The notes beneath the pieces were generated by a model that was not told the DNA's origin, did no database searches, and saw only the letters and a list, made by a program, of their open reading frames with translations. A DNA stretch of 26,684 nt from Rhodoferax sp. (GTDB taxonomy: Bacteria > Pseudomonadota > Gammaproteobacteria > Burkholderiales > Burkholderiaceae_C). The stretch is from contig JAQTSL010000007.1 of the NCBI GenBank assembly GCA_028711355.1, positions 1 through 26,684 of the forward strand, in the 5' to 3' direction. Below are positions 8,270 through 15,044 of the stretch, piece after piece; position 1 is the first letter of the stretch; every line of letters starts with the position of its first letter. The position numbers were made by a program, and so were the translations under genes.

Positions 8270-8320
8270 TTTAACGCGAAAGAACAGGTTGTCATACCGG
8301 GCCAGGACCCGGTATTCATG
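8270..8320. repeat. REP-like palindromic repeat, copy 3
   Basis: It opens with TTTAACGCGAAAGAACAGGT, nearly the same lead as the copy at 5099, then GTC and a perfect 8-base stem, ATACCGGG at 8294-8301 with CCCGGTAT at 8308-8315, followed by TCATGAAT. Only one of the two hairpins is preserved. The surrounding gap 8211-8405 shows nothing else I recognise. Confidence 0.7.
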
Positions 8321-8405
8321 AATTTGGACGCACTGGAACAGCGGGGCGTGGACCGCTTGTGACCGCCGTCTTTCATGCTGTGGGGTGGAAGATTTTCTAT
8401 GGCTG

Positions 8406-8771
8406 TCAGTTCAGCAACGCCTCGCGCGCGGCGAGCCGGTCCAGTTCGGCGCAGACGTCGGCCATGCGCCCGGAGATCCTCAAACGTGTTCCATACCCTG
8501 GGTTTTGACCTGCTTCGACCACTTGCAACACCCGAAGTGGCCGCATGGTCTGTATTTCGTTGGCACGCGTGTAGCTGCGCGCAGATAGCGTCGTTGCGGG
8601 GTGTTCCGCACTTGCTGGTCGCTCAGCCGGTGCCGCGCAGCCGTGCCAGTTGCCGGGCCTTTTGCAGGGGCGATCAGCGCAAGGCGCTGAACCCGGCCGG
8701 GCCATCAGCCAGCGCCAGAGCGCCTGGATGGGAGCGGACAGCGGTGAAGGGGTGGGTTGTTGGCTTTTCAT
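8406..8771 (-). CDS. Small conserved-looking protein downstream of lexA
   Basis: This frame encodes 121 residues and starts three bases after the lexA stop codon, so it is probably translated from the lexA transcript. The C-terminal third is the convincing part: MRPLRVLQVVEAGQNP, then RLRISGRMADVCAELDRLAARE, which I recall as a motif of small hypothetical proteins next to lexA in related bacteria (memory only). The first 70 residues are Pro/Ala/Cys-rich and low in recognisable structure; translation could instead begin at the Met before RPLRVL. No signal peptide, membrane segment or catalytic motif is seen. If the LexA boxes control lexA, this gene would be SOS-induced with it. It could be a cell-division or repair accessory, but nothing in the sequence shows that. 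Confidence 0.6.
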   Translation of the reverse strand: MKSQQPTPSPLSAPIQALWRWLMARPGSAPCADRPCKRPGNWHGCAAPAERPASAEHPATTLSARSYTRANEIQTMRPLRVLQVVEAGQNPGYGTRLRISGRMADVCAELDRLAAREALLN

Positions 8772-8774
8772 GGT

Positions 8775-9446
8775 TTACATCATCATGGTGTTGCGGATCA
8801 GACCGACGGCCAGGCCTTCGATTTCGAACGGCTCACCAGGCTCGACCACGATGGTCTGGTAGTCGGGGTTTTCAGGGTGCAGTTCGATGCAACGTGGCGT
8901 GCGCAGGAAACGCTTGACGGTAACCTCGTCGCCCAGGCGAGCCACCACGATCTGGCCGTTTTTGGCGTCGTGCGTGCTTTGTACTGCCAGCAAGTCGCCG
9001 TCCATGATGCCGGCGTCGCGCATCGACATACCGCGCACTTTAAGCAGGTAGTCTGGTTTGCGCTGAAACAGACTGCTTTCAACGTAGTAAGTTTTGTCCA
9101 CATGCTCTTGCGCCAGAATGGGCGAACCAGCCGCCACGCGGCCGATCAGCGGCAGCGCCAGTTGCGCCAGCGCATTGAGAGGGGCCAACGCGGCGTCGCG
9201 CGCAGCGTTGATGGCGCGCAGTGCATCGTCGCGCAGCCGGATGCCGCGCGAGGTACCGCTGACCAGCTCAATGGCGCCTTTGCGCGCCAGCGCTTGCAAG
9301 TGCTCTTCGGCGGCGTTGGCAGATTTGAAGCCCAGTTGCGCCGCGATTTCGGCACGCGTAGGTGGCGCGCCGGTGCGGGCGATGGCGGTCTGGATAAGAT
9401 CCAGAATCTGTTGCTGGCGATCGGTCAGTTTGGGACGGCTGAGCAT
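8775..9446 (-). CDS. lexA: LexA repressor, SOS regulator
   Basis: This 223-residue protein starts MLSRPKLTDRQQQILDLIQ and has a winged-helix DNA-binding domain at residues 1-70 (PPTRAEIAAQLGFKSANAAEEHL). The S24 autoprotease domain follows. The self-cleavage bond is Ala106-Gly107 in GRVAAGSP, the nucleophile is Ser141 in VRGMSMRDAG and the general base is Lys178 in VTVKRF. All three are intact, so RecA-stimulated cleavage is expected. LexA represses DNA-damage genes in the cytoplasm. Two LexA-type boxes lie 47-85 bases upstream of its start codon, showing the usual autoregulation. The next gene downstream follows after three bases and is probably co-transcribed. Confidence 0.97.
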   Translation of the reverse strand: MLSRPKLTDRQQQILDLIQTAIARTGAPPTRAEIAAQLGFKSANAAEEHLQALARKGAIELVSGTSRGIRLRDDALRAINAARDAALAPLNALAQLALPLIGRVAAGSPILAQEHVDKTYYVESSLFQRKPDYLLKVRGMSMRDAGIMDGDLLAVQSTHDAKNGQIVVARLGDEVTVKRFLRTPRCIELHPENPDYQTIVVEPGEPFEIEGLAVGLIRNTMMM

Positions 9447-9492
9447 AATGACTCCTAGGGTGGCTGCATGGGCAACGGGACTGGATTAAAAA

Positions 9493-9512
9493 CACTGTTT
9501 TCATATCCAGTA
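9493..9512. promoter_or_regulatory. LexA (SOS) box 1
   Basis: CTG at 9495-9497 and CAG at 9508-9510 are separated by ten bases and sit inside the 20-base palindrome CACTG...CAGTA, close to the consensus TACTG-N10-CAGTA. It lies about 47 bases upstream of lexA, in the gap shared with the divergent asparaginase gene. Confidence 0.85.
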
Positions 9513-9531
9513 ACTGTATTTTTAATCAGTT
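9512..9531. promoter_or_regulatory. LexA (SOS) box 2, abutting box 1
   Basis: CTG at 9514-9516 and CAG at 9527-9529 are again separated by ten bases, with the flanks AACTG...CAGTT. It shares base 9512 with box 1, so the centres are 19 bases apart, close to two helical turns. Its right edge is nine bases from the asparaginase start codon. Confidence 0.82.
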
Positions 9532-9540
9532 TTTGAAAGT

Positions 9541-10539
9541 GTGCAAGTGAATTCTGAAAAAAATCCTAAAAAAATCGTGGTACTGGGGACCGGCGGCACC
9601 ATTGCCGGCAGCGCCAGCAGCGCCGCTGACAACATTGGCTACACCGCTGCCCAGGTTGGGGTAGCGCAATTGCTGGCCGCGGTGCCCAGTTTGACGAGCG
9701 TGTTGCAAGGCCACCAACTGCACAGTGATCAGGTGGCGCAGATCGACAGCAAAGATATGCGCTTTGATATTTGGCTGGCGCTAGCACAACGTGTGGCACA
9801 CCATCTGGCGCAGCCGCAGGTTGCTGGCCTGGTGATCACCCACGGCACCGATACGCTGGAAGAAACCGCGTATTTTTTGCACGTTGCGCTGCCAGCAAAG
9901 CTGCTCAACGCCAAGCCAGTGGTGCTGACCTGCGCCATGCGACCTGCGTCAAGCCTGAACCCGGATGGCCCGCAAAACCTGATGGATGCTGTGGCGGTCG
10001 CGCTGACCCCGGGAGCACAGGGCGTGGTGGCGCTGTGTGCGGGCACTGTGCACGGCGCGCTGGAGGTGCAAAAGGCGCACACCTACCGGCTCGATGTGTT
10101 CACGTCGGGCGATACCGGGCCACTGGCTTACGTTGAAGAGGGACAGGTCAGACTATTAAGAAATTGGCCTCTAGCCCAATCAAATAAAGCCCAGATGACT
10201 CTTGAAAAAATAGCAAAGATATCGGTCTGGCCACGCGTTGAAGCGATCATGAGCTACGCTGGCATCAGCGGCGCGGTGGTCGATGCGCTGTTGCGTCAGG
10301 CGCCCGACACCGCGCCTTTGCGCGGTTTGGTGGTGGCTGGTACCGGCAATGGCACGCTGCATGTGGAGCTTGAAGCCGCCCTGCATCGCGCGGTTCAGGC
10401 AGGGGTGCGGGTGGTGCGCTCGACCCGCTGCGCCAACGGGCGCGTGCTGTCTGTACCAAATGCCGAATTTGCCGATTCCAAGGGCCTGTCGCCCGTCAAA
10501 GCCCGGATTGCCTTGATGCTGGAATTGATGGGCGGCTGA
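9541..10539 (+). CDS. L-asparaginase / glutaminase-asparaginase family
   Basis: This 332-residue protein has the asparaginase N-terminal motif VVLGTGGTIAGSAS with the presumed nucleophile Thr20, a second site THGTDTLEETAYFL with Thr103-Asp104, and AMRPASSLNPDGPQNL at 132-147. Asparaginases hydrolyse asparagine to aspartate and ammonia. The Lys that completes the second triad in the periplasmic enterobacterial type is not obvious (the aligned stretch reads VALTPGAQG). No signal peptide is visible, so a cytoplasmic location is likely. Start is GTG at 9541 or GTG at 9547; neither has a good Shine-Dalgarno site. Residues about 207-227 (NWPLAQSNKAQMTLEKIAKI) are AT-rich and coincide with a palindromic element. 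A LexA box ends nine bases before the start. Confidence 0.92.
   Translation: MQVNSEKNPKKIVVLGTGGTIAGSASSAADNIGYTAAQVGVAQLLAAVPSLTSVLQGHQLHSDQVAQIDSKDMRFDIWLALAQRVAHHLAQPQVAGLVITHGTDTLEETAYFLHVALPAKLLNAKPVVLTCAMRPASSLNPDGPQNLMDAVAVALTPGAQGVVALCAGTVHGALEVQKAHTYRLDVFTSGDTGPLAYVEEGQVRLLRNWPLAQSNKAQMTLEKIAKISVWPRVEAIMSYAGISGAVVDALLRQAPDTAPLRGLVVAGTGNGTLHVELEAALHRAVQAGVRVVRSTRCANGRVLSVPNAEFADSKGLSPVKARIALMLELMGG
10157..10217 (-). repeat. Palindromic mini-element inside the asparaginase gene
   Basis: Read on the minus strand this segment carries GCTATTTTTTC at one end and GGGCTAGAGGCC at the other, like the terminator copy at 5243-5290 (CTATTTTTGATAGCT and GCGCTAGAGCC). It is more AT-rich than the gene around it and is translated in frame as about 20 residues between the conserved EEGQVR and VWPRVEAI blocks. 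The assignment is by eye. Confidence 0.6.
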
Positions 10540-10568
10540 GTTTTCTTAGTGGTATGACCATCACGAAA

Positions 10569-10662
10569 GTTAAGGTGAAAGTGCAAGGTTGTCCTGCCGG
10601 ACGCAATCCGGCATCCATGCCTACCGGCTGCATGGATTGCGGATCAGGTCCGCAATGACAGC
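10569..10662. repeat. REP-like palindromic repeat, copy 4 (three hairpins)
   Basis: It opens GTTAAGGTGAAAGTGCAAGG, a diverged form of the lead seen at 5099 and 8270. Three stems follow: TGCCGGA 10595-10601 with TCCGGCA 10607-10613, CCATGC 10615-10620 with GCATGG 10630-10635, and ATTGCGGA 10636-10643 with TCCGCAAT 10649-10656, ending ATGACA. It lies between the convergent asparaginase and adk genes and may act in transcription termination or mRNA protection; the function is inference. Confidence 0.78.
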
Positions 10663-10699
10663 CCTTGTCGTCATCCCAAAGACTTGGATGACATGAAAC

Positions 10700-11356
10700 T
10701 CAGCTCGCCAGCGCCACAAACGCTTGGGCGGTGATGTCTTGCACGCTGCCGGTGCCGCTGATGGCACGGTATTTGGGTGCAGCGACTGCATCAGCCTTGG
10801 CCCAGTTGCTGTAGTAGTCCACCAGCGGGCGGGTCTGGGCGCTATATACCTCCAGCCGCTTTTTGACGGTTTCTTCCTTGTCGTCGTCGCGCTGCACCAG
10901 CGGTTCACCGGTCACGTCGTCTATGCCTGCGATCTTGGGCGGGTTGAACTTGACATGGTAGGTGCGCCCTGACGGCGGGTGCGAGCGGCGTCCGCCCATG
11001 CGGTCGATGATGGCGTCAAACGGCACGTCAATTTCAAGCACGTAGTCGAGCTTGACGCCAGCGGCCTTCATGGCGTCGGCCTGCGGAATGGTGCGCGGGA
11101 AGCCGTCAAACAGGAAACCGTTGGCGCAATCAGGCTGGGTGATACGTTCCTTGACCAGATTGATGATCAGCTCGTCGCTGACCAGGCCGCCGGCGTCCAT
11201 CACCTTTTTGGCCTGAATGCCCAGCGGCGTGCCAGCTTTGACGGCAGCGCGCAGCATGTCACCGGTGGAAATTTGCGGGATGCCGTATTTTTGGCAGATG
11301 AACGTGGCTTGTGTGCCTTTACCAGCGCCAGGTGCGCCCAACAAAATCAGTTTCAT
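10700..11356 (-). CDS. adk: Adenylate kinase
   Basis: This 218-residue protein starts MKLILLGAPGAGKGTQA, with the P-loop GAPGAGKGT at residues 7-15. It has the AMP-binding segment QISTGDMLRAAV, the FDGFPRTIPQA motif, and a long-type LID region from about 122 to 159 (GRRSHPPSGRTYHVKFNPPK) without zinc-binding Cys. It interconverts ATP and AMP with two ADP in the cytoplasm. A GAGGAC ribosome site precedes the ATG by about six bases. It is the last gene of the minus-strand series exbB-exbD-lpxK-ycaR-kdsB-adk, 113 bases after kdsB, with the triple-hairpin repeat just beyond its stop codon. Confidence 0.97.
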   Translation of the reverse strand: MKLILLGAPGAGKGTQATFICQKYGIPQISTGDMLRAAVKAGTPLGIQAKKVMDAGGLVSDELIINLVKERITQPDCANGFLFDGFPRTIPQADAMKAAGVKLDYVLEIDVPFDAIIDRMGGRRSHPPSGRTYHVKFNPPKIAGIDDVTGEPLVQRDDDKEETVKKRLEVYSAQTRPLVDYYSNWAKADAVAAPKYRAISGTGSVQDITAQAFVALAS

Positions 11357-11469
11357 GTTTGTCCTCAGGTTTTGTTATGAAAAAAGTACGGGCGTTGTGC
11401 GGTGATTTGGGTTGGCAATCGGCGTCGCCCGAACCCCTTGAGGTTATCACGCGCAAAGCGCTGGGTGGC

Positions 11470-12246
11470 TTACGTCGGGTTGACCATTGTCAACAGTTGG
11501 CGCACCCGCTCCAGGTCTTCGGGGGTGTCCACGCCAGCACCGGGGGCGTGCTCGGTGACGTGCACCACGATGCGGTAGCCGTGCCACAGCACGCGCAGTT
11601 GTTCCAGCGATTCGGTCAATTCCAGCGGCGACTGCGCCAGTGTCGGGAACTGCTTCAAAAAACCAACGCGGTAGCCGTAGATGCCGATGTGCCGCAGCGG
11701 TGCCGGGCTGGGCAGTGCTTGGGGTGAATCACGCGGATAAGCAATTGGCGCGCGGCTGAAGTACAGGCCCATTTGTTGCGCGTCCAGCACCACCTTGACA
11801 ACATTCGGGTTATGAAAATCTGCTACCGAGTCAATAGCTACCGCCGCAGTGCTCATCTGCGCTAGCGGCGTTTTTTTTAAAAGGCAAGCAACGGCGGACA
11901 GCAGCGCTGGGTCGATCAGCGGCTCGTCGCCCTGCACGTTGACCACAATCTCGTGGTCGGCCAGTTTCAGCAGTGTGCAGGCTTGGGCTAACCGGTCCGA
12001 GCCGGACCGGTGATCGGCGCGGGTCAGCAGCGCATCGACACCATGCAACTGGCAGGCCGCGATGATGCTGGGGTGGTCACCCGCCACCACGACCCGTGGT
12101 TTGGCACCGGTCATGGACAGCACGCGTTGCGCCACGCGCACCACCATTGGCACGCCGGCAAGATCGGCCAGCGGCTTGTTGGGTAGCCTGGTGGAGGACA
12201 GGCGCGCCGGAATCAGAACGGTAAAGGTCACCGCCAGCACACCCAT
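11470..12246 (-). CDS. kdsB: 3-deoxy-manno-octulosonate (Kdo) cytidylyltransferase
   Basis: This 258-residue protein contains FTVLIPARLSSTRLPNKPLADLAG near its start, the nucleotide-binding signature of KdsB, then NVQGDEPLIDP at about residues 103-113 and NPNVVKVVLDAQQMGLYFSRAPI at 147-168. It activates Kdo as CMP-Kdo for lipopolysaccharide core synthesis in the cytoplasm. The chosen ATG adds MGVLAV before the family start; a GTG seven codons into the variable lead is an alternative. It follows ycaR by 19 bases. Residues about 122-141 (LLKKTPLAQMSTAAVAIDS) are encoded by DNA that resembles the palindromic mini-element, including a run of eight T on the plus strand, yet the frame is intact. 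Confidence 0.96.
   Translation of the reverse strand: MGVLAVTFTVLIPARLSSTRLPNKPLADLAGVPMVVRVAQRVLSMTGAKPRVVVAGDHPSIIAACQLHGVDALLTRADHRSGSDRLAQACTLLKLADHEIVVNVQGDEPLIDPALLSAVACLLKKTPLAQMSTAAVAIDSVADFHNPNVVKVVLDAQQMGLYFSRAPIAYPRDSPQALPSPAPLRHIGIYGYRVGFLKQFPTLAQSPLELTESLEQLRVLWHGYRIVVHVTEHAPGAGVDTPEDLERVRQLLTMVNPT
11826..11880 (+). repeat. Palindromic mini-element inside kdsB
   Basis: On the plus strand the segment reads CAATAGCT, then GCTCATCT, then GCGCTAGCGGCG and a run of eight T. This is the same order of blocks as the terminator copy read on the minus strand at 5290-5243 (GATAGCT, GCTCATAT, GCGCTAGAGCC, T7). It lies antisense in kdsB and is translated in frame. Confidence 0.62.
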
Positions 12247-12265
12247 CGCATGAGGGGCCCACGCT

Positions 12266-12448
12266 TCACAGTCCGAGTTCCTCGTCAGTCAGCGTGCGGG
12301 CCTCGTTTTCCAGCAAGATCGGGATGCCGTCGCGCACCGGGTACGCCAGGCGTGCCGAGCGTGAAATAAGTTCTTGCGTGTCGCGGTTGTATTGCAGCGG
12401 CCCTTTGGTGACCGGGCAAACCAGCAGTTCAAGTAGTCGTGTGTCCAT
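12266..12448 (-). CDS. ycaR: Trm112/UPF0434 small protein (YcaR-like)
   Basis: This 60-residue protein reads MDTRLLELLVCPVTKGPLQY, then LAYPVRDGIPILLENEAR, the typical UPF0434/Trm112-like pattern. Family members are small zinc-ribbon-like proteins; here only one Cys (Cys11) remains of the usual CPxC pair, so zinc binding is doubtful. I chose the ATG at 12448 because the family starts there; the open frame extends 13 codons further upstream. The start overlaps the 3' end of lpxK by 20 bases, which suggests translational coupling. It sits between lpxK and kdsB, its usual place in beta- and gammaproteobacteria. Its role in the lipopolysaccharide cluster is unknown. Confidence 0.9.
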   Translation of the reverse strand: MDTRLLELLVCPVTKGPLQYNRDTQELISRSARLAYPVRDGIPILLENEARTLTDEELGL

Positions 12449-13502
12449 GGGGCAATGATAGCGAATCAACGCCGGGGTGTCGGTCACCGTACTGTGCTAA
12501 CAGCGCGGCCAGATGCGCGTCAAACGCGTTCCAGAACGCCTCGGGCAGCTCACATTGCAGTGGCACCGCCAGCGCTTGGGGGCAAAGCGGCCACAGTTTG
12601 ACCGCATCTTTTTCGGTACAAATCAGCCGATAGCGCTTGTCTTCATTGCATCGATAGCTACTAAAGTCATAGTGATCTGGCAATGCCAGAACGCACGCAA
12701 GTGGGACTCCGTGGGCGCGCAGCATGGCAAAAAATGCCTCGGGCCGGGCGATGGCGGCCAGCGCCAGCAGCGGCGTGGCACCGGGCGCTGCCAAGTCGAC
12801 CAGCGCCACCCGGTTGCCGCTGGCGTCGAGCGCATAGGGTTTGAGCGAGCGCTGAGCGTGGTAGCCGGCAAAGGCAGGTTGATCGCCGGTATGCAGCACC
12901 AGGTGCAAGGGTCGTGGCCAGGGTTCGCGCAGCGGGCCTGCCGGCAGCAAAAAACCGTTGCCGATGCCGCGGTCATCAAACACGCCAATTTCCAGCTCGC
13001 GTGCCAGCGCCAGATGTTGCAAGCCGTCGTCGCTGACGATGATTTGTGTGTTGGGGTAGGTCGCCTGCAGCGCCCGTGCTGCCAGCACGCGCTGCTCGGC
13101 CACAAACACCGGCACGCCGGTGCGGCGCCGGATCAACGCCGGTTCGTCGCCCACGTCTTGGGGCGCGCTGGTCGGGGTCACTTCCAGGCAGCCCGAGCTG
13201 CTGCGTCCATAGCCGCGCGAAATGACGCCGACCGCCACACCGAGCTGCTGTAGGTGTTCCACCAGTGCCAGCACCACCGGCGTCTTGCCAGTTCCCCCGG
13301 CGACCACGTTGCCAACCACAATGACCGGCACCGGCAAATGGATGCTGGACAGCCAGTGCCAACGGACCAGCGCGTGGCGCACGGCAAATGCCAGTTGGTA
13401 GAGCAGCGACAGCGGCCACAGCAGCCAGGCCAACCAACTGCGACGCAGCCAGTGGCGCATCAGCATCTGCTGCCAGGTGCTTGGCTTGGCAGCGCGGGTC
13501 AT
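12429..13502 (-). CDS. lpxK: Tetraacyldisaccharide 4'-kinase
   Basis: This 357-residue protein has an N-terminal membrane anchor (LAWLLWPLSLLYQLAFAV, about residues 24-41) and the P-loop VGNVVAGGTGKTP at 63-75, as in LpxK. GVISRGYGR at 92-100 and the late LICTEKDAVKLWP block at 293-305 also fit. It phosphorylates the 4' position of the lipid A disaccharide on the cytoplasmic face of the inner membrane. The gene follows exbD by 39 bases and overlaps ycaR. Residues about 277-293 (DHYDFSSYRCNEDKRYRL) include a stretch that matches the palindromic mini-element, placed in a loop between two conserved blocks. The length is slightly above what I recall as usual for the family. Confidence 0.95.
   Translation of the reverse strand: MTRAAKPSTWQQMLMRHWLRRSWLAWLLWPLSLLYQLAFAVRHALVRWHWLSSIHLPVPVIVVGNVVAGGTGKTPVVLALVEHLQQLGVAVGVISRGYGRSSSGCLEVTPTSAPQDVGDEPALIRRRTGVPVFVAEQRVLAARALQATYPNTQIIVSDDGLQHLALARELEIGVFDDRGIGNGFLLPAGPLREPWPRPLHLVLHTGDQPAFAGYHAQRSLKPYALDASGNRVALVDLAAPGATPLLALAAIARPEAFFAMLRAHGVPLACVLALPDHYDFSSYRCNEDKRYRLICTEKDAVKLWPLCPQALAVPLQCELPEAFWNAFDAHLAALLAQYGDRHPGVDSLSLPHGHTTT
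12626..12675 (-). repeat. Palindromic mini-element inside lpxK
   Basis: Read on the minus strand it runs CTATGACTTTAGTAGCT, then AAGCGCTATCGGCT, matching the block order CTAT...TAGCT...AAGCGCTAGAGCC of the terminator copy near 5243. The central palindrome is degraded. It is in the same strand orientation as lpxK and is translated in frame. This is the weakest of the four gene-internal copies listed here. Confidence 0.5.
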
Positions 13503-13541
13503 GATGCGGCGAAGGCGCGGTCAGCGGGCACGTGGCCAGGC

Positions 13542-13970
13542 CTATTGAGCGCCTGCGGTCGCGCCGGACTGGGTGGCAAAGGTGATTTTGGACAGTCCGG
13601 CTTGGCGCGCCGCTTCCATCACGGTGATGACCGACTGGTGGCGTGCTGCCGCGTCGGCGTAAATGATCAACACCGAATCTTTGCCGACATTGGCTGCCGC
13701 CTGCACCGCACTGGCCAGCTCGCCCACGCTGCGCCCGGTCACTGGTTGGCGGTTGACGGTGTAGCCGCCTTCGGCATCAACCGACACCAGCACTTCTTTG
13801 GGATAGTCGCGCTGCGCCTGCACATCAGCGACCGGCAGGCGCAATTGCAGTTCGGTGAATTTGCTGTAGGTGGTGGACAGCATCAAAAAGATCAGGATCA
13901 CCAGCAGCACGTCGATGAACGGGATCAGGTTGATCTCGGGTTCTTCCTTCTGGCGCGGGCGAAAGTTCAT
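13542..13970 (-). CDS. exbD: ExbD/TolR family biopolymer transport protein
   Basis: This 142-residue protein has a short cytoplasmic N-terminus (MNFRPRQKEEPEINLIPFIDVLLVILIF, residues 1-28) holding the proton-path Asp20, one transmembrane helix, and a periplasmic domain with PVTGRSVGELASAV. ExbD works with ExbB to couple the proton gradient to outer-membrane transport or, as TolR, to envelope integrity. It lies 118 bases downstream of exbB on the minus strand; that gap holds a GC-rich palindromic repeat. No tonB is seen nearby. The linkage to lpxK is a common arrangement in betaproteobacteria. Confidence 0.93.
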   Translation of the reverse strand: MNFRPRQKEEPEINLIPFIDVLLVILIFLMLSTTYSKFTELQLRLPVADVQAQRDYPKEVLVSVDAEGGYTVNRQPVTGRSVGELASAVQAAANVGKDSVLIIYADAAARHQSVITVMEAARQAGLSKITFATQSGATAGAQ

Positions 13971-14012
13971 AGGATTGCGTCTGGAAGCCTTGGGGGCAGC
14001 ATCTTTGAGCGC

Positions 14013-14062
14013 CGCCGGGCCGCCCCAAGGCGCGAAGGCCCCCGTGGGGGGCAGCGCAGTAC
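14013..14062. repeat. GC-rich palindromic repeat between exbB and exbD
   Basis: The segment runs CGGGCCGCCCCAAGGCGCGA and then GGCCCCCGTGGGGGGCAGC. GCCCCC and GGGGGC at about 14038-14051 can form a tight hairpin, and GCCGCCCC can pair with the last GGGGGGC instead. I recall similar GGCCGCCCCAAG...GGGGGGCAGC pieces dispersed through Comamonadaceae genomes (memory, not checked). It could attenuate transcription between the two genes. Confidence 0.55.
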
Positions 14063-14088
14063 ATGCAATGACAAGCGTGGGGGCAACA

Positions 14089-14715
14089 TCACTTACGCAG
14101 GTTGCTGAGATGGCGTGCCAAGTGATCGGCTGAGAGTTCCAGCGTCAGCAAAAATTCATCGACACGGGCGCGAAAGTAGCGCCAGAAGATCAGCGACGGA
14201 ATAGCGATGATCAGGCCGAATGCGGTGTTGTACAACGCTACCGAGATGCCGTGCGCCAGTTGCGCCGGGTTCGCCCCGGTGGCCACGTTGGACGACTGCG
14301 AGCCAAAAATCTCGATCATCCCGACCACTGTGCCAAACAGCCCCATCAGCGGCGCGGCCGACGCAATGGTGGCCAGCGCGCTCAGGTAGCGCTCCAACCG
14401 GTGCGCCACCAGGCGGCCGCAGGCCTGCATACTGGCGCGCAGGTCGTCGTCGCTACAGCGCGGGTTGTTGTTGAGCGTCTTGATGCCGCTGGCCAGTACC
14501 TCGCCCAGCGCCGAATTGGCTTCAAGCTGCCTGATTACCTCTGGCCCCGGTACGCTGGTGCGCGTCACCGTCAGCACTTCTTCCAGTAGTCTGGGTGGCA
14601 CCACCTTGGCGGTCTTGAGCGTGACAAAGCGCTCGATCACCAGCGCCAGTGCCAGCACCGAGCAGACAATCAAAGGCCAGATCGGCCAGCCCGCAGCTTG
14701 TATGATGGAAAACAA
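14089..14715 (-). CDS. exbB: ExbB/TolQ/MotA family proton channel protein
   Basis: From the TTG at 14715 this is a 208-residue protein beginning FSIIQAAGWPIWPLIVCSVLALALVIERF, the first transmembrane helix of ExbB/TolQ. A central ALATIASAAPLMGLFGTVVGMIEIF block and a final GISVALYNTAFGLIIAIPSLIFWRYF helix pair complete the three-helix pattern. It forms the inner-membrane proton channel with ExbD. The open frame continues upstream to an ATG at 14805, adding 30 residues without family character, so I prefer the TTG start; the ribosome site (GGGG) is weak either way. It is the first gene of the minus-strand operon reaching to adk. Confidence 0.9.
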   Translation of the reverse strand: MFSIIQAAGWPIWPLIVCSVLALALVIERFVTLKTAKVVPPRLLEEVLTVTRTSVPGPEVIRQLEANSALGEVLASGIKTLNNNPRCSDDDLRASMQACGRLVAHRLERYLSALATIASAAPLMGLFGTVVGMIEIFGSQSSNVATGANPAQLAHGISVALYNTAFGLIIAIPSLIFWRYFRARVDEFLLTLELSADHLARHLSNLRK

Positions 14716-14811
14716 AGACGTACCCCGTTCGATGAGAGTTGCGGCCCGATTATGGCCTAGCGCGGTGCCTGTTTTGCCAAGCCGGTTGGGGCCCGAGAAG
14801 ATCACATTTTC

Positions 14812-14832
14812 TGTGGATAACTTTGTGCAGAA
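14812..14832 (-). promoter_or_regulatory. Perfect DnaA box plus a near-box
   Basis: On the minus strand TTATCCACA occurs at 14820-14812, a perfect DnaA box, and TTCTGCACA at 14832-14824 differs from the consensus TTATNCACA at one base. The two are in the same orientation, 12 bases apart. An AT-rich tract follows at about 14885-14935. They lie in the 329-base gap between divergent exbB and xseA, which otherwise shows no gene. Confidence 0.5.
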
Positions 14833-15044
14833 TGGGTCGAAGAAGTGGCCGCAGCGCCCGAGTTTGCTGGGTTTGCTTGCGTTGATTATTTTTTAGGCAA
14901 TAAAAAATTAAATGGAATCAATAAGTTATAACGAAAGTCCGAGATTTCCCGCTCCTTGTTTAGGGGCTACCGCATCATCGTCCAACTGTGGAAGACTTGA
15001 TAGCACGCAGGCCCGGATGGTGTTACGTTGCGGGTTAGGCGGCC

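Noticed and set aside
8375..8917. A 180-codon plus-strand frame between the hydroxyacid dehydrogenase and lexA
   Set aside because: Arg/Ser/Ala-rich with no motif and it overlaps the 3' end of lexA; the minus-strand frame there has a better C-terminal motif.
12513..14108. Two long plus-strand frames (12513-13253 and 13254-14108) antisense to lpxK and exbD
   Set aside because: Both cross the coding sequence of well-supported genes and read as low-information shadow proteins.
14812..14935. Replication origin
   Set aside because: Only one perfect and one imperfect DnaA box; no dnaA, dnaN or parAB genes nearby.
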